Below, piece by piece: positions 46,912 to 57,859 of a stretch of DNA of 58,135 nt; positions within the stretch are counted from its first letter, which is position 1, and the number at the start of each line of letters is the position of its first letter. The position numbers and the translations under genes were made by a program. The notes under the pieces are model-generated. The model saw only the letters and a program-made list of their open reading frames with translations, ran no database searches and was not told the DNA's origin. The stretch lies in the NCBI RefSeq assembly GCF_012277075.1, contig NZ_JAAXMT010000015.1, forward strand, positions 1-58,135. Direction: 5' to 3'. The DNA comes from Streptococcus alactolyticus (GTDB taxonomy: Bacteria; Bacillota; Bacilli; Lactobacillales; Streptococcaceae).

Positions 46912-47478
46912 ATGCAAAACAATATTTTAAAAACAAAATCTAAATCAGTTAAGTTAGGAGTTGCTGGTGCAGCATTCGCAGCGGCTTTATTGGCCCCATC
47001 AGTAGCTAAAGCTGATTCTTATACTGTTCAATCAGGAGATACTCTTTCTAAGATTGCCTCAGCACACAACACAACAGTTGACTACTTGGCATCAGTAAAC
47101 GGTATTTCTGATATCCACTTCATCACTGTTGGTCAAACAATTGAATTGGACGCAGCAGCAGCGCCTGCACAAACAGCTAGCGAAACACCTGCTGTTGAAG
47201 CATCTGCACCTGCAGCAACTACAACAACTTCAAGCTACTCATCATCACTTAGCTCATCAGATGCAGCAGCGAAAGAAACAATCGCACAACGTGAATCAAG
47301 CGGTAGCTACACAGCACAAAACGGACAATACTATGGTCGTTACCAATTGACTTCATCTTATCTTAACGGTGACCTTTCACCTGAAAACCAAGAACGCGTT
47401 GCAGACGCTTATGTAGCAAGCCGCTACGGTTCATGGTCAGCAGCCTTGGCTTTCTGGAATGCTAACGGTTGGTACTAA
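46912..47478 (+). CDS. Secreted LysM protein, Apf-like
   Basis: A 188-residue wall protein. The signal peptide ends near LLAPSVAKA (about residue 34). One LysM domain follows (about 36-80, YTVQSGDTLSKIASAHNTTVDYLASVNG) and binds peptidoglycan. Then a Ser/Ala/Thr-rich linker leads to a C-terminal lysozyme-like domain (about 120-188, IAQRESSGSYTAQNGQYYGRYQ) like that of aggregation-promoting factors. AAAAGGAG precedes the ATG. It is the first host gene after the accessory region, so its promoter lies within 150 bases of the junction. Confidence 0.87.
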   Translation: MQNNILKTKSKSVKLGVAGAAFAAALLAPSVAKADSYTVQSGDTLSKIASAHNTTVDYLASVNGISDIHFITVGQTIELDAAAAPAQTASETPAVEASAPAATTTTSSYSSSLSSSDAAAKETIAQRESSGSYTAQNGQYYGRYQLTSSYLNGDLSPENQERVADAYVASRYGSWSAALAFWNANGWY

Positions 47479-47499
47479 GATAAGTATCATAGATAAATC

Positions 47500-47530
47500 A
47501 AAAAGAAGGTTATTGCAACCTTCTTTTTTT
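47500..47530 (+). terminator. LysM-gene terminator
   Basis: AAAAAGAAGGTT-attgc-AACCTTCTTTTT followed by further T. Confidence 0.92.
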
Positions 47531-47549
47531 GCTATTGATAATGTTACAA

Positions 47550-47577
47550 AAAAGCAACCTAAGAAAAGGTTGCTTTT
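47550..47577 (-). terminator. HAD-gene terminator
   Basis: AAAAGCAACC / GGTTGCTTTT just after the HAD gene stop, reading leftward; convergent with the LysM-gene terminator 20 bases away. Confidence 0.85.
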
Positions 47578-47582
47578 AACTA

Positions 47583-48221
47583 TTATTGTAAATCTTGAAG
47601 AGCTTTTGGCACATCTTGTGGCGTTTGGCAGATGGTTTCTGCATCATGTTCTTTCAAACTCTCGCTACTACCAAAGCCCCAAGTTACCCCAATAGTACGG
47701 ATACCTGTTTCTTTTCCACCAATCATATCAAATTTGGTATCCCCGATAATAGCCGTTGTATCAAGTGGGAGTTGGTGGTCTTTGAGGCAGGTTGCAATCA
47801 CATCAGCTTTATGAAAATGTTCAGGCGTAGAGCCATAAACTTGTTTGAAATACTTCATAATGCCAAGTTCTGTCAACATGAGTTGGGCCATGGGTTCATG
47901 CTTACTGGTTGTGACGTATAAGGAGTAGCCTAGGCGATTTAATTCCTCCAACAAGTCAGCAATCCCAGGATAAAGTGAAACTTGGTGGACACCTTTTTGA
48001 TTATAGTACTCACGAAACGTTTGTATGGCACGGTCAATATCATCTTTTTCTGTGAAATATTGGGCAAAAGTGACTTCCAAAGGTGGACCAATAAATGTTG
48101 ACAATTCTTTATCTGTTAGTAAAGGAAGCTGTAATCGTTCAAAAGCAAAATGAAAGGCAGCAAGAATGCCAGGACTAGAATTTACCAATGTTCCATCGAG
48201 GTCGAATAAAACAGATGTCAT
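47583..48221 (-). CDS. HAD family hydrolase, phosphoglycolate phosphatase-like
   Basis: A 212-residue HAD-IA phosphatase. Motif I is FDLDGTLVNSSPG (catalytic Asp near residue 7), the cap domain occupies about 15-80, and motif IV is GDTKFDMIGG. The substrate is not evident; phosphoglycolate or pyrophosphate-like roles are common in this class. AAGGAG precedes the ATG. Confidence 0.87.
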   Translation of the reverse strand: MTSVLFDLDGTLVNSSPGILAAFHFAFERLQLPLLTDKELSTFIGPPLEVTFAQYFTEKDDIDRAIQTFREYYNQKGVHQVSLYPGIADLLEELNRLGYSLYVTTSKHEPMAQLMLTELGIMKYFKQVYGSTPEHFHKADVIATCLKDHQLPLDTTAIIGDTKFDMIGGKETGIRTIGVTWGFGSSESLKEHDAETICQTPQDVPKALQDLQ

Positions 48222-48254
48222 ATTTACTCCTTTGTAAACTGTGTCAACTTTGTA

Positions 48255-48270
48255 TTGACAACTATGTCAA
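48255..48270. promoter_or_regulatory. Palindrome TTGACA-ACTA-TGTCAA upstream of the HAD gene
   Basis: A 16-base element with 6-base arms. It supplies a TTGACA on the minus strand that could act as -35 for the HAD gene. A near-identical word occurs at 28403-28418. It may be an operator. Confidence 0.35.
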
Positions 48271-48310
48271 GTTAGATGTTTTGGTATCGAAATACTAAAA
48301 TATCTAACTT
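48269..48310 (-). terminator. sdaAA terminator-like long hairpin
   Basis: AAGTTAGATgTTTTgGTAT / ATACtAAAAtATCTAACTT, a long stem with two mismatches that begins inside the sdaAA stop codon. The tail after it has no long U run, so it may act as a 3' stabiliser or weak terminator. Confidence 0.55.
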
Positions 48311-49181
48311 AATCCCCAAAAATCTGAGCTTGTAAGCGTCGTCCAGTTGGTGTGGCTGCTAGACCGCCTTCTGCAGTTTCACGGAAAGCTGTCGGTAGGC
48401 TTGAACCAACTTGATACATGGCATCGACAACTTCATCCACTGGAATTTGTGATTCGATACCAGCCAAGGCCATATCAGCGGCAACGAGGGCAAAACTAGA
48501 ACCTAGAGCATTACGTTTGACACAAGGAACCTCTACCAGACCAGCAACAGGGTCACAAATAAGCCCAAGCATATTCTTAATGACAAAGGCAACCGCTTGG
48601 CTGGCTTGAAAGGCAGAACCACCAGCAGCTTGAACCAAGGCAGCCGCACTCATGGCAGAGGCAGAGCCAACTTCCGCTTGACACCCTCCTTCGGCACCTG
48701 AAATAGAAGCGTTATTTCCAATAACAAGGCCAAAAGCTCCAGCCGTAAACAAGAAGTCTAGCTGCTCTTTTTCAGAAAGATTGAGTTTGTCAATCGCTGT
48801 TGTTAAAACAGCTGGTAAACAACCAGCAGACCCCGCAGTCGGTGTGGCACAAACCAGTCCCATTTTGGCATTCAGTTCATTAACGGCAATGGCATTGCGA
48901 ACGGCTGTCAGAACAGTGGTGTCAGATAGAGTTTTACCAGATTTGAGATAGGCGTCCATTTTGACGGCATCTCCCCCAGTTAATCCGCTGATGGATTTGC
49001 TTGGCGTTAAGCCGTCGATGACAGATTGTTTCATGACTTCGAGGTTGCGTGTCATGATATGCAAAATTTCGTCACGACTGCGACCGCTCAATTCCATTTC
49101 CGTAGCAATCATCAATTCGGCAATATGACCGTCGAAACGACTGTTAGCTTGTTCGACCAGTTCTTTTATAGAATAAAACAT
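48309..49181 (-). CDS. sdaAA: L-serine dehydratase, alpha subunit
   Basis: Iron-sulfur enzyme converting L-serine to pyruvate and ammonia. The 290-residue alpha subunit carries the conserved cysteine regions (AGCLPAV, and CDPVAGLVEVPC) that ligate the [4Fe-4S] cluster, plus the glycine-rich GSAGC segment. Its ribosome site overlaps the sdaAB stop, so the two are co-translated. Confidence 0.95.
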   Translation of the reverse strand: MFYSIKELVEQANSRFDGHIAELMIATEMELSGRSRDEILHIMTRNLEVMKQSVIDGLTPSKSISGLTGGDAVKMDAYLKSGKTLSDTTVLTAVRNAIAVNELNAKMGLVCATPTAGSAGCLPAVLTTAIDKLNLSEKEQLDFLFTAGAFGLVIGNNASISGAEGGCQAEVGSASAMSAAALVQAAGGSAFQASQAVAFVIKNMLGLICDPVAGLVEVPCVKRNALGSSFALVAADMALAGIESQIPVDEVVDAMYQVGSSLPTAFRETAEGGLAATPTGRRLQAQIFGD

Positions 49182-49192
49182 ACCTCTCCTTT

Positions 49193-49864
49193 TTAATCAA
49201 AGAAATTAACATTGTGTAAATGTGGAATTTGTTGAATCTTCTCAACGGCTTCATGACAGTCGCGTGAGTCCACTTCAATAATCATAATAGCTTTTTCTCC
49301 CGCACTTTCACGCGTCACGTTCATTTGAGCAATATTGATATGATAGGCTGAGAGAATATCGGTAACCTTGGCAATCATTCCAGGAATGTCTTGGTGAACA
49401 ATAATCAAGGTTGGTGTGTTCATCTTCAGAGATACCGAAAAACCATTTAGCTCGGTGACCTCGATATTTCCTCCGCCGATGGATACACCCGTAATACTCA
49501 TGGTTTTATCGCCTTTTTCCACAGTGATTTTCGCTGTGTTGGGGTGTGGCGCATTGCTATCTTTGAGAATATCCCAATAAATGCGGATACCTTTTTGATG
49601 CGCAATCTCTAGTGAGTTTTTAATGTCAGGATTGTCGGTATCCATTCCAAGAATACCTGCTACTAAAGCTTTATCTGTTCCGTGTCCACGGTAGGTTTTG
49701 GCAAATGAATTGTACAGATGAAAGGTCACTGTGTCAGGAATTTCTCCAAAAATCGAGTTGACGACTTTTCCAATACGAACAGCCCCAGCCGTGTGGCTAC
49801 TTGAAGGACCAATCATCACAGGACCAATAATATCAAATACAGATTGGAATTTAAGGTTTTTCAT
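49193..49864 (-). CDS. sdaAB: L-serine dehydratase, beta subunit
   Basis: A 223-residue partner of SdaAA. The N-terminal domain (GPMTIGPSSSHTAGA-like: IGPVMIGPSSSHTAGAVRIG) is typical of the beta subunit, and a C-terminal ACT domain (about 148-220, LIIVHQDIPGMIAKVTDILS) may sense serine or help assembly. First gene of the leftward sdaAB-sdaAA operon, divergent from mnmA. Confidence 0.95.
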   Translation of the reverse strand: MKNLKFQSVFDIIGPVMIGPSSSHTAGAVRIGKVVNSIFGEIPDTVTFHLYNSFAKTYRGHGTDKALVAGILGMDTDNPDIKNSLEIAHQKGIRIYWDILKDSNAPHPNTAKITVEKGDKTMSITGVSIGGGNIEVTELNGFSVSLKMNTPTLIIVHQDIPGMIAKVTDILSAYHINIAQMNVTRESAGEKAIMIIEVDSRDCHEAVEKIQQIPHLHNVNFFD

Positions 49865-49954
49865 GCGAACTCCTTTGTTAATCTATGCTTTCTTATTATA
49901 ACAGAGGAATGAAAAAGGGTAAACGATGTTAAAAGAGAAAAGCTTTGTCATTAA

Positions 49955-51223
<1,269 letters not shown>

Positions 51224-51280
51224 TTGACAAGTCTGTAAAGTAAGTTGCTAACAAAATGGTTAAAATAATCAGCAAGATAT

Positions 51281-51308
51281 TTGACATTTGAAACTGATTT
51301 GATACAAT
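51281..51308 (+). promoter_or_regulatory. mnmG promoter
   Basis: TTGACA (51281-51286) and TACAAT (51303-51308), spacer 16. It leaves a leader of about 165 bases with no ORF of note and a weak ribosome site (GGTGA) before the ATG. Confidence 0.7.
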
Positions 51309-51479
51309 AACCATAACAATATTCATGATGGTCAAAGCTCATGAGAATGGTACGTTTTTTGACGTGCGATTTTCGAGGCTTTGGCTGTTTTTTGTGTTTT
51401 TAGTCATTTGATTTTAGTTGGAAAGGAAAGCTTTTTGTAAACATTGCTGAAGGATGTTTACGTGATATTGTGGTGAACC

Positions 51480-53384
51480 ATGACACATGAATTTTCTGAA
51501 CATTATGATGTAATTGTTGTTGGTGCTGGGCATGCTGGTGTTGAAGCGAGTTTGGCATCAGCTCGTATGGGGTGTAAAACCCTGCTAGCGACCATTAACC
51601 TAGAGATGTTGGCTTTTATGCCATGTAACCCTGCCATTGGTGGCTCTGCAAAAGGGATTGTCGTCCGTGAAATTGACGCTCTTGGCGGTGAAATGGGACG
51701 AAATATTGATAAAACCTATATTCAGATGAAAATGCTCAACACAGGTAAAGGTCCTGCTGTGCGTGCCCTTCGTGCCCAAGCGGACAAAGCTCTTTACTCT
51801 CAAACAATGAAACATACCGTTGAGCAACAAGAAAACTTGACATTGCGTCAATCGATGATTGAGGAAATTTTGGTTGAAGATGGCAAAGTTGTTGGGGTGC
51901 GTACAGCGACAAATCAGAAATTTTCAGCTAAGGCTGTGATCATCACAACAGGAACTGCTCTTCGTGGGGAAATTATTTTAGGAGAGTTGAAATATTCATC
52001 TGGTCCAAATAATAGCTTGGCTTCTGTTGGGTTGGCGGATAATTTGAAAGAACTTGGGCTTGAAATTGGACGTTTCAAAACAGGAACACCACCGCGTGTG
52101 AAGGCAAGTTCTATTAATTACGATGAAACCGAGATTCAACCTGGAGATGAGAACCCAAATCATTTCTCATTTATGTCTAAGGATGAAAATTACCTGAAAG
52201 ACCAAATTCCTTGCTGGTTGACCTACACCAACCAAGACAGTCACGATATTATCAATAAAAACCTTTATCGTGCACCGATGTTCTCAGGAATTGTCAAAGG
52301 GGTGGGACCTCGTTATTGCCCATCTATTGAAGATAAGATTGTGCGTTTTGCGGATAAAGAACGCCATCAGTTATTCTTAGAACCAGAAGGTCGTGAAACA
52401 GAGGAAGTGTATATTCAAGGCTTGTCAACCAGTCTGCCTGAAGATGTTCAAAAGGATTTGGTGCATTCTATCAAAGGTCTTGAAAATGCAGAAATGATGC
52501 GCACGGGTTATGCGATTGAGTACGATATTGTTTTGCCACACCAATTACGTGCAACCCTTGAAACAAAGACCATTTCAGGTTTGTTTACAGCAGGTCAAAC
52601 TAACGGAACATCTGGTTATGAAGAAGCCGCTGGGCAAGGAATTGTAGCTGGTATCAATGCTGCCTTGAAAGTCCAAGGAAAACCAGAATTGATTTTGAAA
52701 CGCAGTGACGCCTACATTGGCGTTATGATTGATGATTTGGTTACAAAAGGGACTTTGGAACCTTACCGTTTGTTGACTAGCCGTGCAGAATACCGCTTGA
52801 TTTTGCGTCATGATAATGCTGATATGCGTTTGACAGAAATCGGTCATCGTGTTGGATTGGTAGATTATGACCGTTACCAACGTTTCCAAGAGCGTAAACG
52901 TCAATTTGACAACGAGTTGACAAGATTGTCAACTGTTAAATTAAAACCTATCAAAGAAACCAACGAACGCATTGAAGCATTAGGATTTAAACCTTTAACA
53001 GATGCCTTAACAGCCAAAGAATTCATGCGTCGTCCTGAAATCACTTATGACATTGCCACAAGCTTTGTCGGACCAGCTGAGGAAGAATTGGATAGCAAAG
53101 TTATTGAACTGTTAGAAACTGAAATCAAGTATGAAGGTTACATCAATAAAGCTCTCGACCAAGTCGAAAAGATGAAACGAATGGAAGAAAAACGCATTCC
53201 AGCCAATATTGATTGGGATGACATTGATTCTATTGCGACAGAAGCCCGTCAAAAATTCAAGAAAATCAATCCAGAAACCATCGGTCAAGCTAGTCGTATT
53301 TCAGGGGTGAATCCAGCTGATATTTCTATTTTGATGGTATATCTGGAAGGCAAACAAAAACGCTATAAACACTCACAAAATTAA
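51480..53384 (+). CDS. mnmG: tRNA carboxymethylaminomethyl-uridine synthase subunit MnmG (GidA)
   Basis: FAD-dependent partner of MnmE, modifying U34 at carbon 5. The 634-residue protein has the FAD Rossmann motif [11 protein letters not shown], the GidA signatures ([10 protein letters not shown] and [12 protein letters not shown]), and the C-terminal helical domain that contacts MnmE. Length is normal. Together with mnmA upstream this makes a pair acting on the same tRNA position. Confidence 0.97.
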   Translation: MTHEFSEHYDVIVVGAGHAGVEASLASARMGCKTLLATINLEMLAFMPCNPAIGGSAKGIVVREIDALGGEMGRNIDKTYIQMKMLNTGKGPAVRALRAQADKALYSQTMKHTVEQQENLTLRQSMIEEILVEDGKVVGVRTATNQKFSAKAVIITTGTALRGEIILGELKYSSGPNNSLASVGLADNLKELGLEIGRFKTGTPPRVKASSINYDETEIQPGDENPNHFSFMSKDENYLKDQIPCWLTYTNQDSHDIINKNLYRAPMFSGIVKGVGPRYCPSIEDKIVRFADKERHQLFLEPEGRETEEVYIQGLSTSLPEDVQKDLVHSIKGLENAEMMRTGYAIEYDIVLPHQLRATLETKTISGLFTAGQTNGTSGYEEAAGQGIVAGINAALKVQGKPELILKRSDAYIGVMIDDLVTKGTLEPYRLLTSRAEYRLILRHDNADMRLTEIGHRVGLVDYDRYQRFQERKRQFDNELTRLSTVKLKPIKETNERIEALGFKPLTDALTAKEFMRRPEITYDIATSFVGPAEEELDSKVIELLETEIKYEGYINKALDQVEKMKRMEEKRIPANIDWDDIDSIATEARQKFKKINPETIGQASRISGVNPADISILMVYLEGKQKRYKHSQN

Positions 53385-53410
53385 GACTATATTTTTCAAT
53401 CTCTTAGCCT

Positions 53411-53438
53411 AACAGCTCTACTAAATAGGGCTGTTTTA
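53411..53438 (+). terminator. mnmG terminator
   Basis: AACAGCTC / GGGCTGTT (one G-U pair) followed by TTTA, ending one base before the TG of the gdpP extended -10 promoter. Confidence 0.7.
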
Positions 53439-53447
53439 TGGTATAAT
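53439..53447 (+). promoter_or_regulatory. gdpP promoter, extended -10
   Basis: TGGTATAAT (53439-53447), 22 bases before the gdpP start; the -35 region lies inside the mnmG terminator. Confidence 0.55.
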
Positions 53448-53468
53448 AACATACTAAGAGGTTATTCA

Positions 53469-55448
53469 ATGAAAAGATTTCGATTTGCAACCATTCATTT
53501 GGTGATGATAGGCTTCATTTTATTTAGTATTTTAGCGATTTGCATTAGGCTTGCTCATACACAAACACCTATTTTGCTCGCTAGTTTTTTGGTCGTGCTT
53601 TCACTTGTTGCGCTTTTGTATTACCAAAAAGAAAGCTATGAGTTTTCAGAGTTGGAACAAGTTGAGCTATTAAATGACCAGACTGAGGTCAATTTAAAGA
53701 ATTTGTTGGAACAAATGCCTGTTGGTGTGGTTCAATTTGACCAAGAAACCAATGAGGTGGAGTGGTTTAATCCCTATTCTGAGTTGATTTTTACTAGTGA
53801 GGAAGGGGAGTTTGAGGCAGATCTCATTCAAGAGATTATCAGCAACAAACGTGAAGGAGATGCCAGTCAAACCTTTGAGCTTAATGGTAACAAGTATTCT
53901 TCTTATATCGATTCGTCGTCTGGTATTTTTTACTTTTTTGACAGTTCGATGGGAAATCGCCAGTTGGGGGATGCTGCTTTGTTGCGTCCTGTAATTGGGA
54001 TTATTTCGATTGATAACTATGATGATGTGACGGATGATTTATCAGATGCCGAAACGTCACAAATCAATAGTTTTATCGTTAATTTCATATCGAATTTTAC
54101 AAAGACAAAGAATATCTTTTACCGTCGAGTGGATATGGACCGCTTTTATTTCTTTACAGATTATGCTGTTTTGAGCAGTTTAATTGAAGACAAATTTACC
54201 GTCTTAGAAGATTTTCGAAAGCAGGTAAAAGAATCGTATAAATTGCCTCTGACCTTGAGTATGGGGGTTTCTTATGGAGATGATAACCATGAGCAAATCG
54301 GTAGAATAGCCCTTCAAAATCTTAATACGGCCCTTGTTCGTGGGGGTGACCAAGTTGTTGTTTGCGAAAATGGTGAATATAAAAAACCCCTTTATTTTGG
54401 AGGTGGTTCGGTATCAACAGTTAAGCGAACACGGACACGGACACGTGCCATGATGACTGCTATTTCTGATCAGATTAAAGGTGTTGACCGTGTGTTTACA
54501 GTGGGGCATAAAAACTTGGACATGGACGCTCTTGGAGCTGCTGTTGGGATGCAATTTTTTGCCAGCAATATCATCGAAGAGGCTTACGTAGTTTACGATC
54601 CCAACGAGATGAGCCCCGACATCAAGCGTGCCATTAAACGGCTGCAGGAAGAGGGTAGAACGAAATTGGTGACTGTGGATCAGGCTCTTCACATGGTAAC
54701 GGAAAAGTCCCTTCTAATCATGGTGGATCACTCCAAAGTAGATTTGACCTTGTCAGATAGACTTTACAAGAAGTTTACAGATGTGATTGTTGTGGACCAT
54801 CACCGCAGAGATAGTAATTTCCCAGAGAATGCGATACTATCTTTCATTGAAAGTGGTGCAAGCAGCGCGAGTGAATTGGTGAGTGAGCTGATTCAATTTC
54901 AGAATTCAAAGAGACGACTTAGTAAGTTTCAAGCTAGTATCTTAATGGCTGGTATCATGTTAGATACGAAGAATTTTTCAGCTAGCGTAACCAGCCGAAC
55001 CTTTGATGTGGCTAGTTACCTCAGATCTCAAGGTAGCGATACCGTCGAAATTCAAAACATCTCTCAAACTGATTTTGAAGAATATCGTTTGGTAAATGAA
55101 TTGATTCTTCGAGGGCGTAAGTTGTATGATAATATCATCATTGCAAGTGGTGAAGAGGGAACGATTTACAGTAAGGTTACAGCTAGTAAAGCTGCAGATA
55201 CCATGTTATCCTTGGCTGGTATTGAAGCCACTTTTGTGATTGTAAAAGTTGCACCTGACAAGGTTGCTATTTCAGCCCGCAGTCGGAGCAAGATTAATGT
55301 GCAACGCATGATGGAAGAATTGGGGGGCGGAGGTCACTTTACCCTAGCTGCCTGTCAACTGTCAGATGTTACGGTTGCTCAAGCCGAGCAATCGTTGATT
55401 ACCGTTATTGATAATGATTTAAAAGAAAATATGGAGGTTGCAAGATGA
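53469..55448 (+). CDS. gdpP: Cyclic-di-AMP phosphodiesterase GdpP
   Basis: Hydrolyses c-di-AMP to pApA. The 659-residue protein has two N-terminal transmembrane segments (about 10-30, 35-53), a PAS-like domain (about 70-150), a degenerate GGDEF domain (about 170-300), then the DHH domain (MDALGAAVG and VVDHHRRDS) and DHHA1 with [10 protein letters not shown]. In streptococci its loss raises c-di-AMP and alters beta-lactam and osmotic responses. The stop overlaps rplI as ATGA. Confidence 0.97.
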   Translation: MKRFRFATIHLVMIGFILFSILAICIRLAHTQTPILLASFLVVLSLVALLYYQKESYEFSELEQVELLNDQTEVNLKNLLEQMPVGVVQFDQETNEVEWFNPYSELIFTSEEGEFEADLIQEIISNKREGDASQTFELNGNKYSSYIDSSSGIFYFFDSSMGNRQLGDAALLRPVIGIISIDNYDDVTDDLSDAETSQINSFIVNFISNFTKTKNIFYRRVDMDRFYFFTDYAVLSSLIEDKFTVLEDFRKQVKESYKLPLTLSMGVSYGDDNHEQIGRIALQNLNTALVRGGDQVVVCENGEYKKPLYFGGGSVSTVKRTRTRTRAMMTAISDQIKGVDRVFTVGHKNLDMDALGAAVGMQFFASNIIEEAYVVYDPNEMSPDIKRAIKRLQEEGRTKLVTVDQALHMVTEKSLLIMVDHSKVDLTLSDRLYKKFTDVIVVDHHRRDSNFPENAILSFIESGASSASELVSELIQFQNSKRRLSKFQASILMAGIMLDTKNFSASVTSRTFDVASYLRSQGSDTVEIQNISQTDFEEYRLVNELILRGRKLYDNIIIASGEEGTIYSKVTASKAADTMLSLAGIEATFVIVKVAPDKVAISARSRSKINVQRMMEELGGGGHFTLAACQLSDVTVAQAEQSLITVIDNDLKENMEVAR

Positions 55449-55897
55449 AAGTTATTTTTCTAGCAGACGTTAAAGGAAAAGGGAAAAAAGGGGAAATCAA
55501 AGAAGTACCAACAGGCTATGCTCAAAACTTTTTGATTAAAAAGAACCTTGCTAAAGAAGCAACAAACCAAGCCATTGGCGAATTAAAAGGCAAACAAAAA
55601 TCAGAAGAAAAAGCGCAAGCTGAAATTTTAGCAGAAGCCAAAGCTTTGAAAGTCGAACTTGAAAAAGAAAGCACAGTCGTGCAATTTTCTGAAAAAGTTG
55701 GTCCTGACGGACGCACTTTTGGTTCTATCACAGCTAAAAAAATCGTTGAAGAATTGGCAAAACAATACGGTCTGAAAGTTAACAAACGTGCTATTGCATT
55801 AGACCACCCAATTCGTGCGATTGGCATGATCGAAGTTCCTGTTAAATTGCACAAAGAAGTCAGTGCAGATATCAAATTGAACATCAAAGAAATGTAA
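55445..55897 (+). CDS. rplI: 50S ribosomal protein L9
   Basis: 150 residues: the N-terminal rRNA-binding domain with [21 protein letters not shown] and [11 protein letters not shown], a long central helix, and a C-terminal domain. It overlaps gdpP by four bases, with GGAGG inside gdpP as ribosome site, and is followed by dnaB. The gdpP-rplI-dnaB order is conserved in Firmicutes. Confidence 0.98.
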   Translation: MKVIFLADVKGKGKKGEIKEVPTGYAQNFLIKKNLAKEATNQAIGELKGKQKSEEKAQAEILAEAKALKVELEKESTVVQFSEKVGPDGRTFGSITAKKIVEELAKQYGLKVNKRAIALDHPIRAIGMIEVPVKLHKEVSADIKLNIKEM

Positions 55898-55933
55898 TCG
55901 GTTGTTGAAAAAGGCACGGGGAGGTGAAAAACA

Positions 55934-57298
55934 TTGGCGGAGAATCTTGAATTAAGGGTTCAGCCACAAGATTTACTGGCAGAACAATCGGTTTTAGGTT
56001 CCATTTTTATTTCTCCAGACAAACTGATTACCGTTCGTGAGTATGTGAGCCCAGATGACTTTTACAAGTACGCCCATAAGATTATTTTTAAAGCCATGAT
56101 TGCTCTTTCTGATCGCAATGAAGCCATTGATGCGACAACCGTTCGGACGATTTTAGACAATCAAGGGGACTTGCAAAATATCGGTGGCTTATCCTACATT
56201 GTTGAGTTGGTCAATAGTGTACCGACCAGTGCCAATGCGGAATATTATGCAAAGATTGTGGCTGAAAAAGCCACTTTGCGTAATATCATCGCACGCTTGA
56301 CAGAAACTGTAAACCTTGCTTATGATGGAACGACTGATTCGGAAGAACTTATTGCTGGAGCTGAGAAAGCCTTGGTTGATATCAATGAGCATAGCAATCG
56401 CAGTGGTTTCCGACGTATTTCAGAGGTTTTGAAGGTGAATTATGAAAACCTTGAAGCGCGTTCGCATCAGACTAGCGAGGTGACGGGCTTGCCAACAGGT
56501 TTTCGTGATTTGGATAAGATTACAACAGGTTTACATCCAGATCAACTGGTCATTTTAGCGGCTCGTCCTGCGGTGGGGAAAACGGCTTTTGCCTTGAATA
56601 TCGCTCAAAATGTTGGAACGAAACAAGAAAAGCCAGTTGCTATTTTCTCCTTGGAAATGGGAGCTGAAAGCTTGGTCGATCGTATGCTAGCAGCAGAAGG
56701 CATGGTCGATTCACACCATCTAAGAACTGGGCAACTCACTGATCAAGAGTGGAATAACCTAACGATTGCTCAAGGTGCTTTAGCCGAGGCACCTATTTAT
56801 ATTGACGACACACCAGGGATTAAAATCACTGAAATCAGGGCGCGTGCTAGAAAATTGGCGCAAGAATTTGATGAGGGGCTGGGCTTGATTGTCATTGACT
56901 ACCTACAGCTCATCACAGGAACTCGTCCTGAAAACAGACAACAAGAGGTTTCTGACATCTCACGTCAATTGAAGATTTTAGCAAAAGAATTAAAAGTTCC
57001 TGTTATTGCCTTGAGTCAGTTATCTCGTGGTGTTGAGCAACGTCAAGACAAACGTCCTGTTTTGTCAGACATTCGAGAATCTGGTTCTATCGAGCAAGAT
57101 GCTGATATCGTGGCTTTCCTTTATCGTGATGATTACTACCGTCGTGAAGGGGAAGAGCAAGATGATGCTGTTGAGGATAACACCATCGAGGTTATCCTAG
57201 AGAAAAACCGCTCAGGTGCACGTGGAACAGTCAAACTAATCTTCCAAAAGGAATACAATAAATTTTCGAGTATTGCACCATTTGAGGAACGCAATTAA
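55934..57298 (+). CDS. dnaB: Replicative DNA helicase DnaB
   Basis: Hexameric 5'-3' helicase of 454 residues (DnaC in Bacillus nomenclature). The N-terminal DnaG-binding domain is at about 10-110, and the RecA-like domain has Walker A (AARPAVGKTAFAL) and Walker B (GLIVIDYLQL). The start codon is TTG, eight bases after GGGGAGGTG; no other in-frame start nearby fits the family N-terminus. Confidence 0.97.
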   Translation: MAENLELRVQPQDLLAEQSVLGSIFISPDKLITVREYVSPDDFYKYAHKIIFKAMIALSDRNEAIDATTVRTILDNQGDLQNIGGLSYIVELVNSVPTSANAEYYAKIVAEKATLRNIIARLTETVNLAYDGTTDSEELIAGAEKALVDINEHSNRSGFRRISEVLKVNYENLEARSHQTSEVTGLPTGFRDLDKITTGLHPDQLVILAARPAVGKTAFALNIAQNVGTKQEKPVAIFSLEMGAESLVDRMLAAEGMVDSHHLRTGQLTDQEWNNLTIAQGALAEAPIYIDDTPGIKITEIRARARKLAQEFDEGLGLIVIDYLQLITGTRPENRQQEVSDISRQLKILAKELKVPVIALSQLSRGVEQRQDKRPVLSDIRESGSIEQDADIVAFLYRDDYYRREGEEQDDAVEDNTIEVILEKNRSGARGTVKLIFQKEYNKFSSIAPFEERN

Positions 57299-57325
57299 AC
57301 CATTTAAAAGGAGTATGGTAATAAA

Positions 57326-57598
57326 ATGAGTGATGCATTTGCAGATGTAGCCAAAATGAAAAAAATCAAAGAAGAAATCAAAGCCCATGAAGGTCAATTG
57401 GTTGAATTGACACTAGAAAATGGTCGCAAACGTGAAAAAAATAAAATCGGTCGTTTGACAGAAGTTTACCCATCGTTGTTCATCGTGGAATACAATGAAA
57501 ACTCAGATGTTCCAGGTGCCATCAACAATTCTTACGTTGAATCATACACCTACTCAGATATTCTGACCGAAAAAACATTGATTCATTATTTTGATTAA
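57326..57598 (+). CDS. Veg family protein
   Basis: A 90-residue protein. Residues about 20-90 match the Veg family (GQLVELTLENGRKR...TEVYPSLFIVEY...SYTYSDILTE). In Bacillus, Veg influences biofilm matrix genes; its role in streptococci is not established. A strong AAAGGAG site precedes it, 27 bases after dnaB, and a terminator follows. Confidence 0.88.
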   Translation: MSDAFADVAKMKKIKEEIKAHEGQLVELTLENGRKREKNKIGRLTEVYPSLFIVEYNENSDVPGAINNSYVESYTYSDILTEKTLIHYFD

Positions 57599-57657
57599 TC
57601 ATTGATAGTTAGTAAGTGGTAAGAGTTTTTAGAATTAGCCTTCATAGCTAAACGTAG

Positions 57658-57683
57658 GAGAACAGGAGAAGCTGTTCTCTTTT
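57658..57683 (+). terminator. veg terminator
   Basis: GAGAACAG-gagaag-CTGTTCTC followed by TTTT. Confidence 0.88.
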
Positions 57684-57859
57684 CTACCTTTTGTCAAGCA
57701 TATCAACGATTTCTAGAAGAAATCATTATCGGAAGCTACTTAATTCAACCAGTAGAGAAGTTATTTCTTTGATTTAACAGAGAAAAAGTGCACAACTAAA
57801 TAACACCTTAGCTAGCTACATTTTTGAAAAGGTGTTACAATAATATGGCATAAACAATT
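57684..57859. other. Noncoding segment including the 3' end of the IS110 element
   Basis: About 175 bases without a gene. A stem TAACACCTT (57801-57809) / AAGGTGTTA (57839-57847) lies just beyond the transposase stop. The exact element end is not visible because IS110 elements generally lack terminal repeats. Confidence 0.4.
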
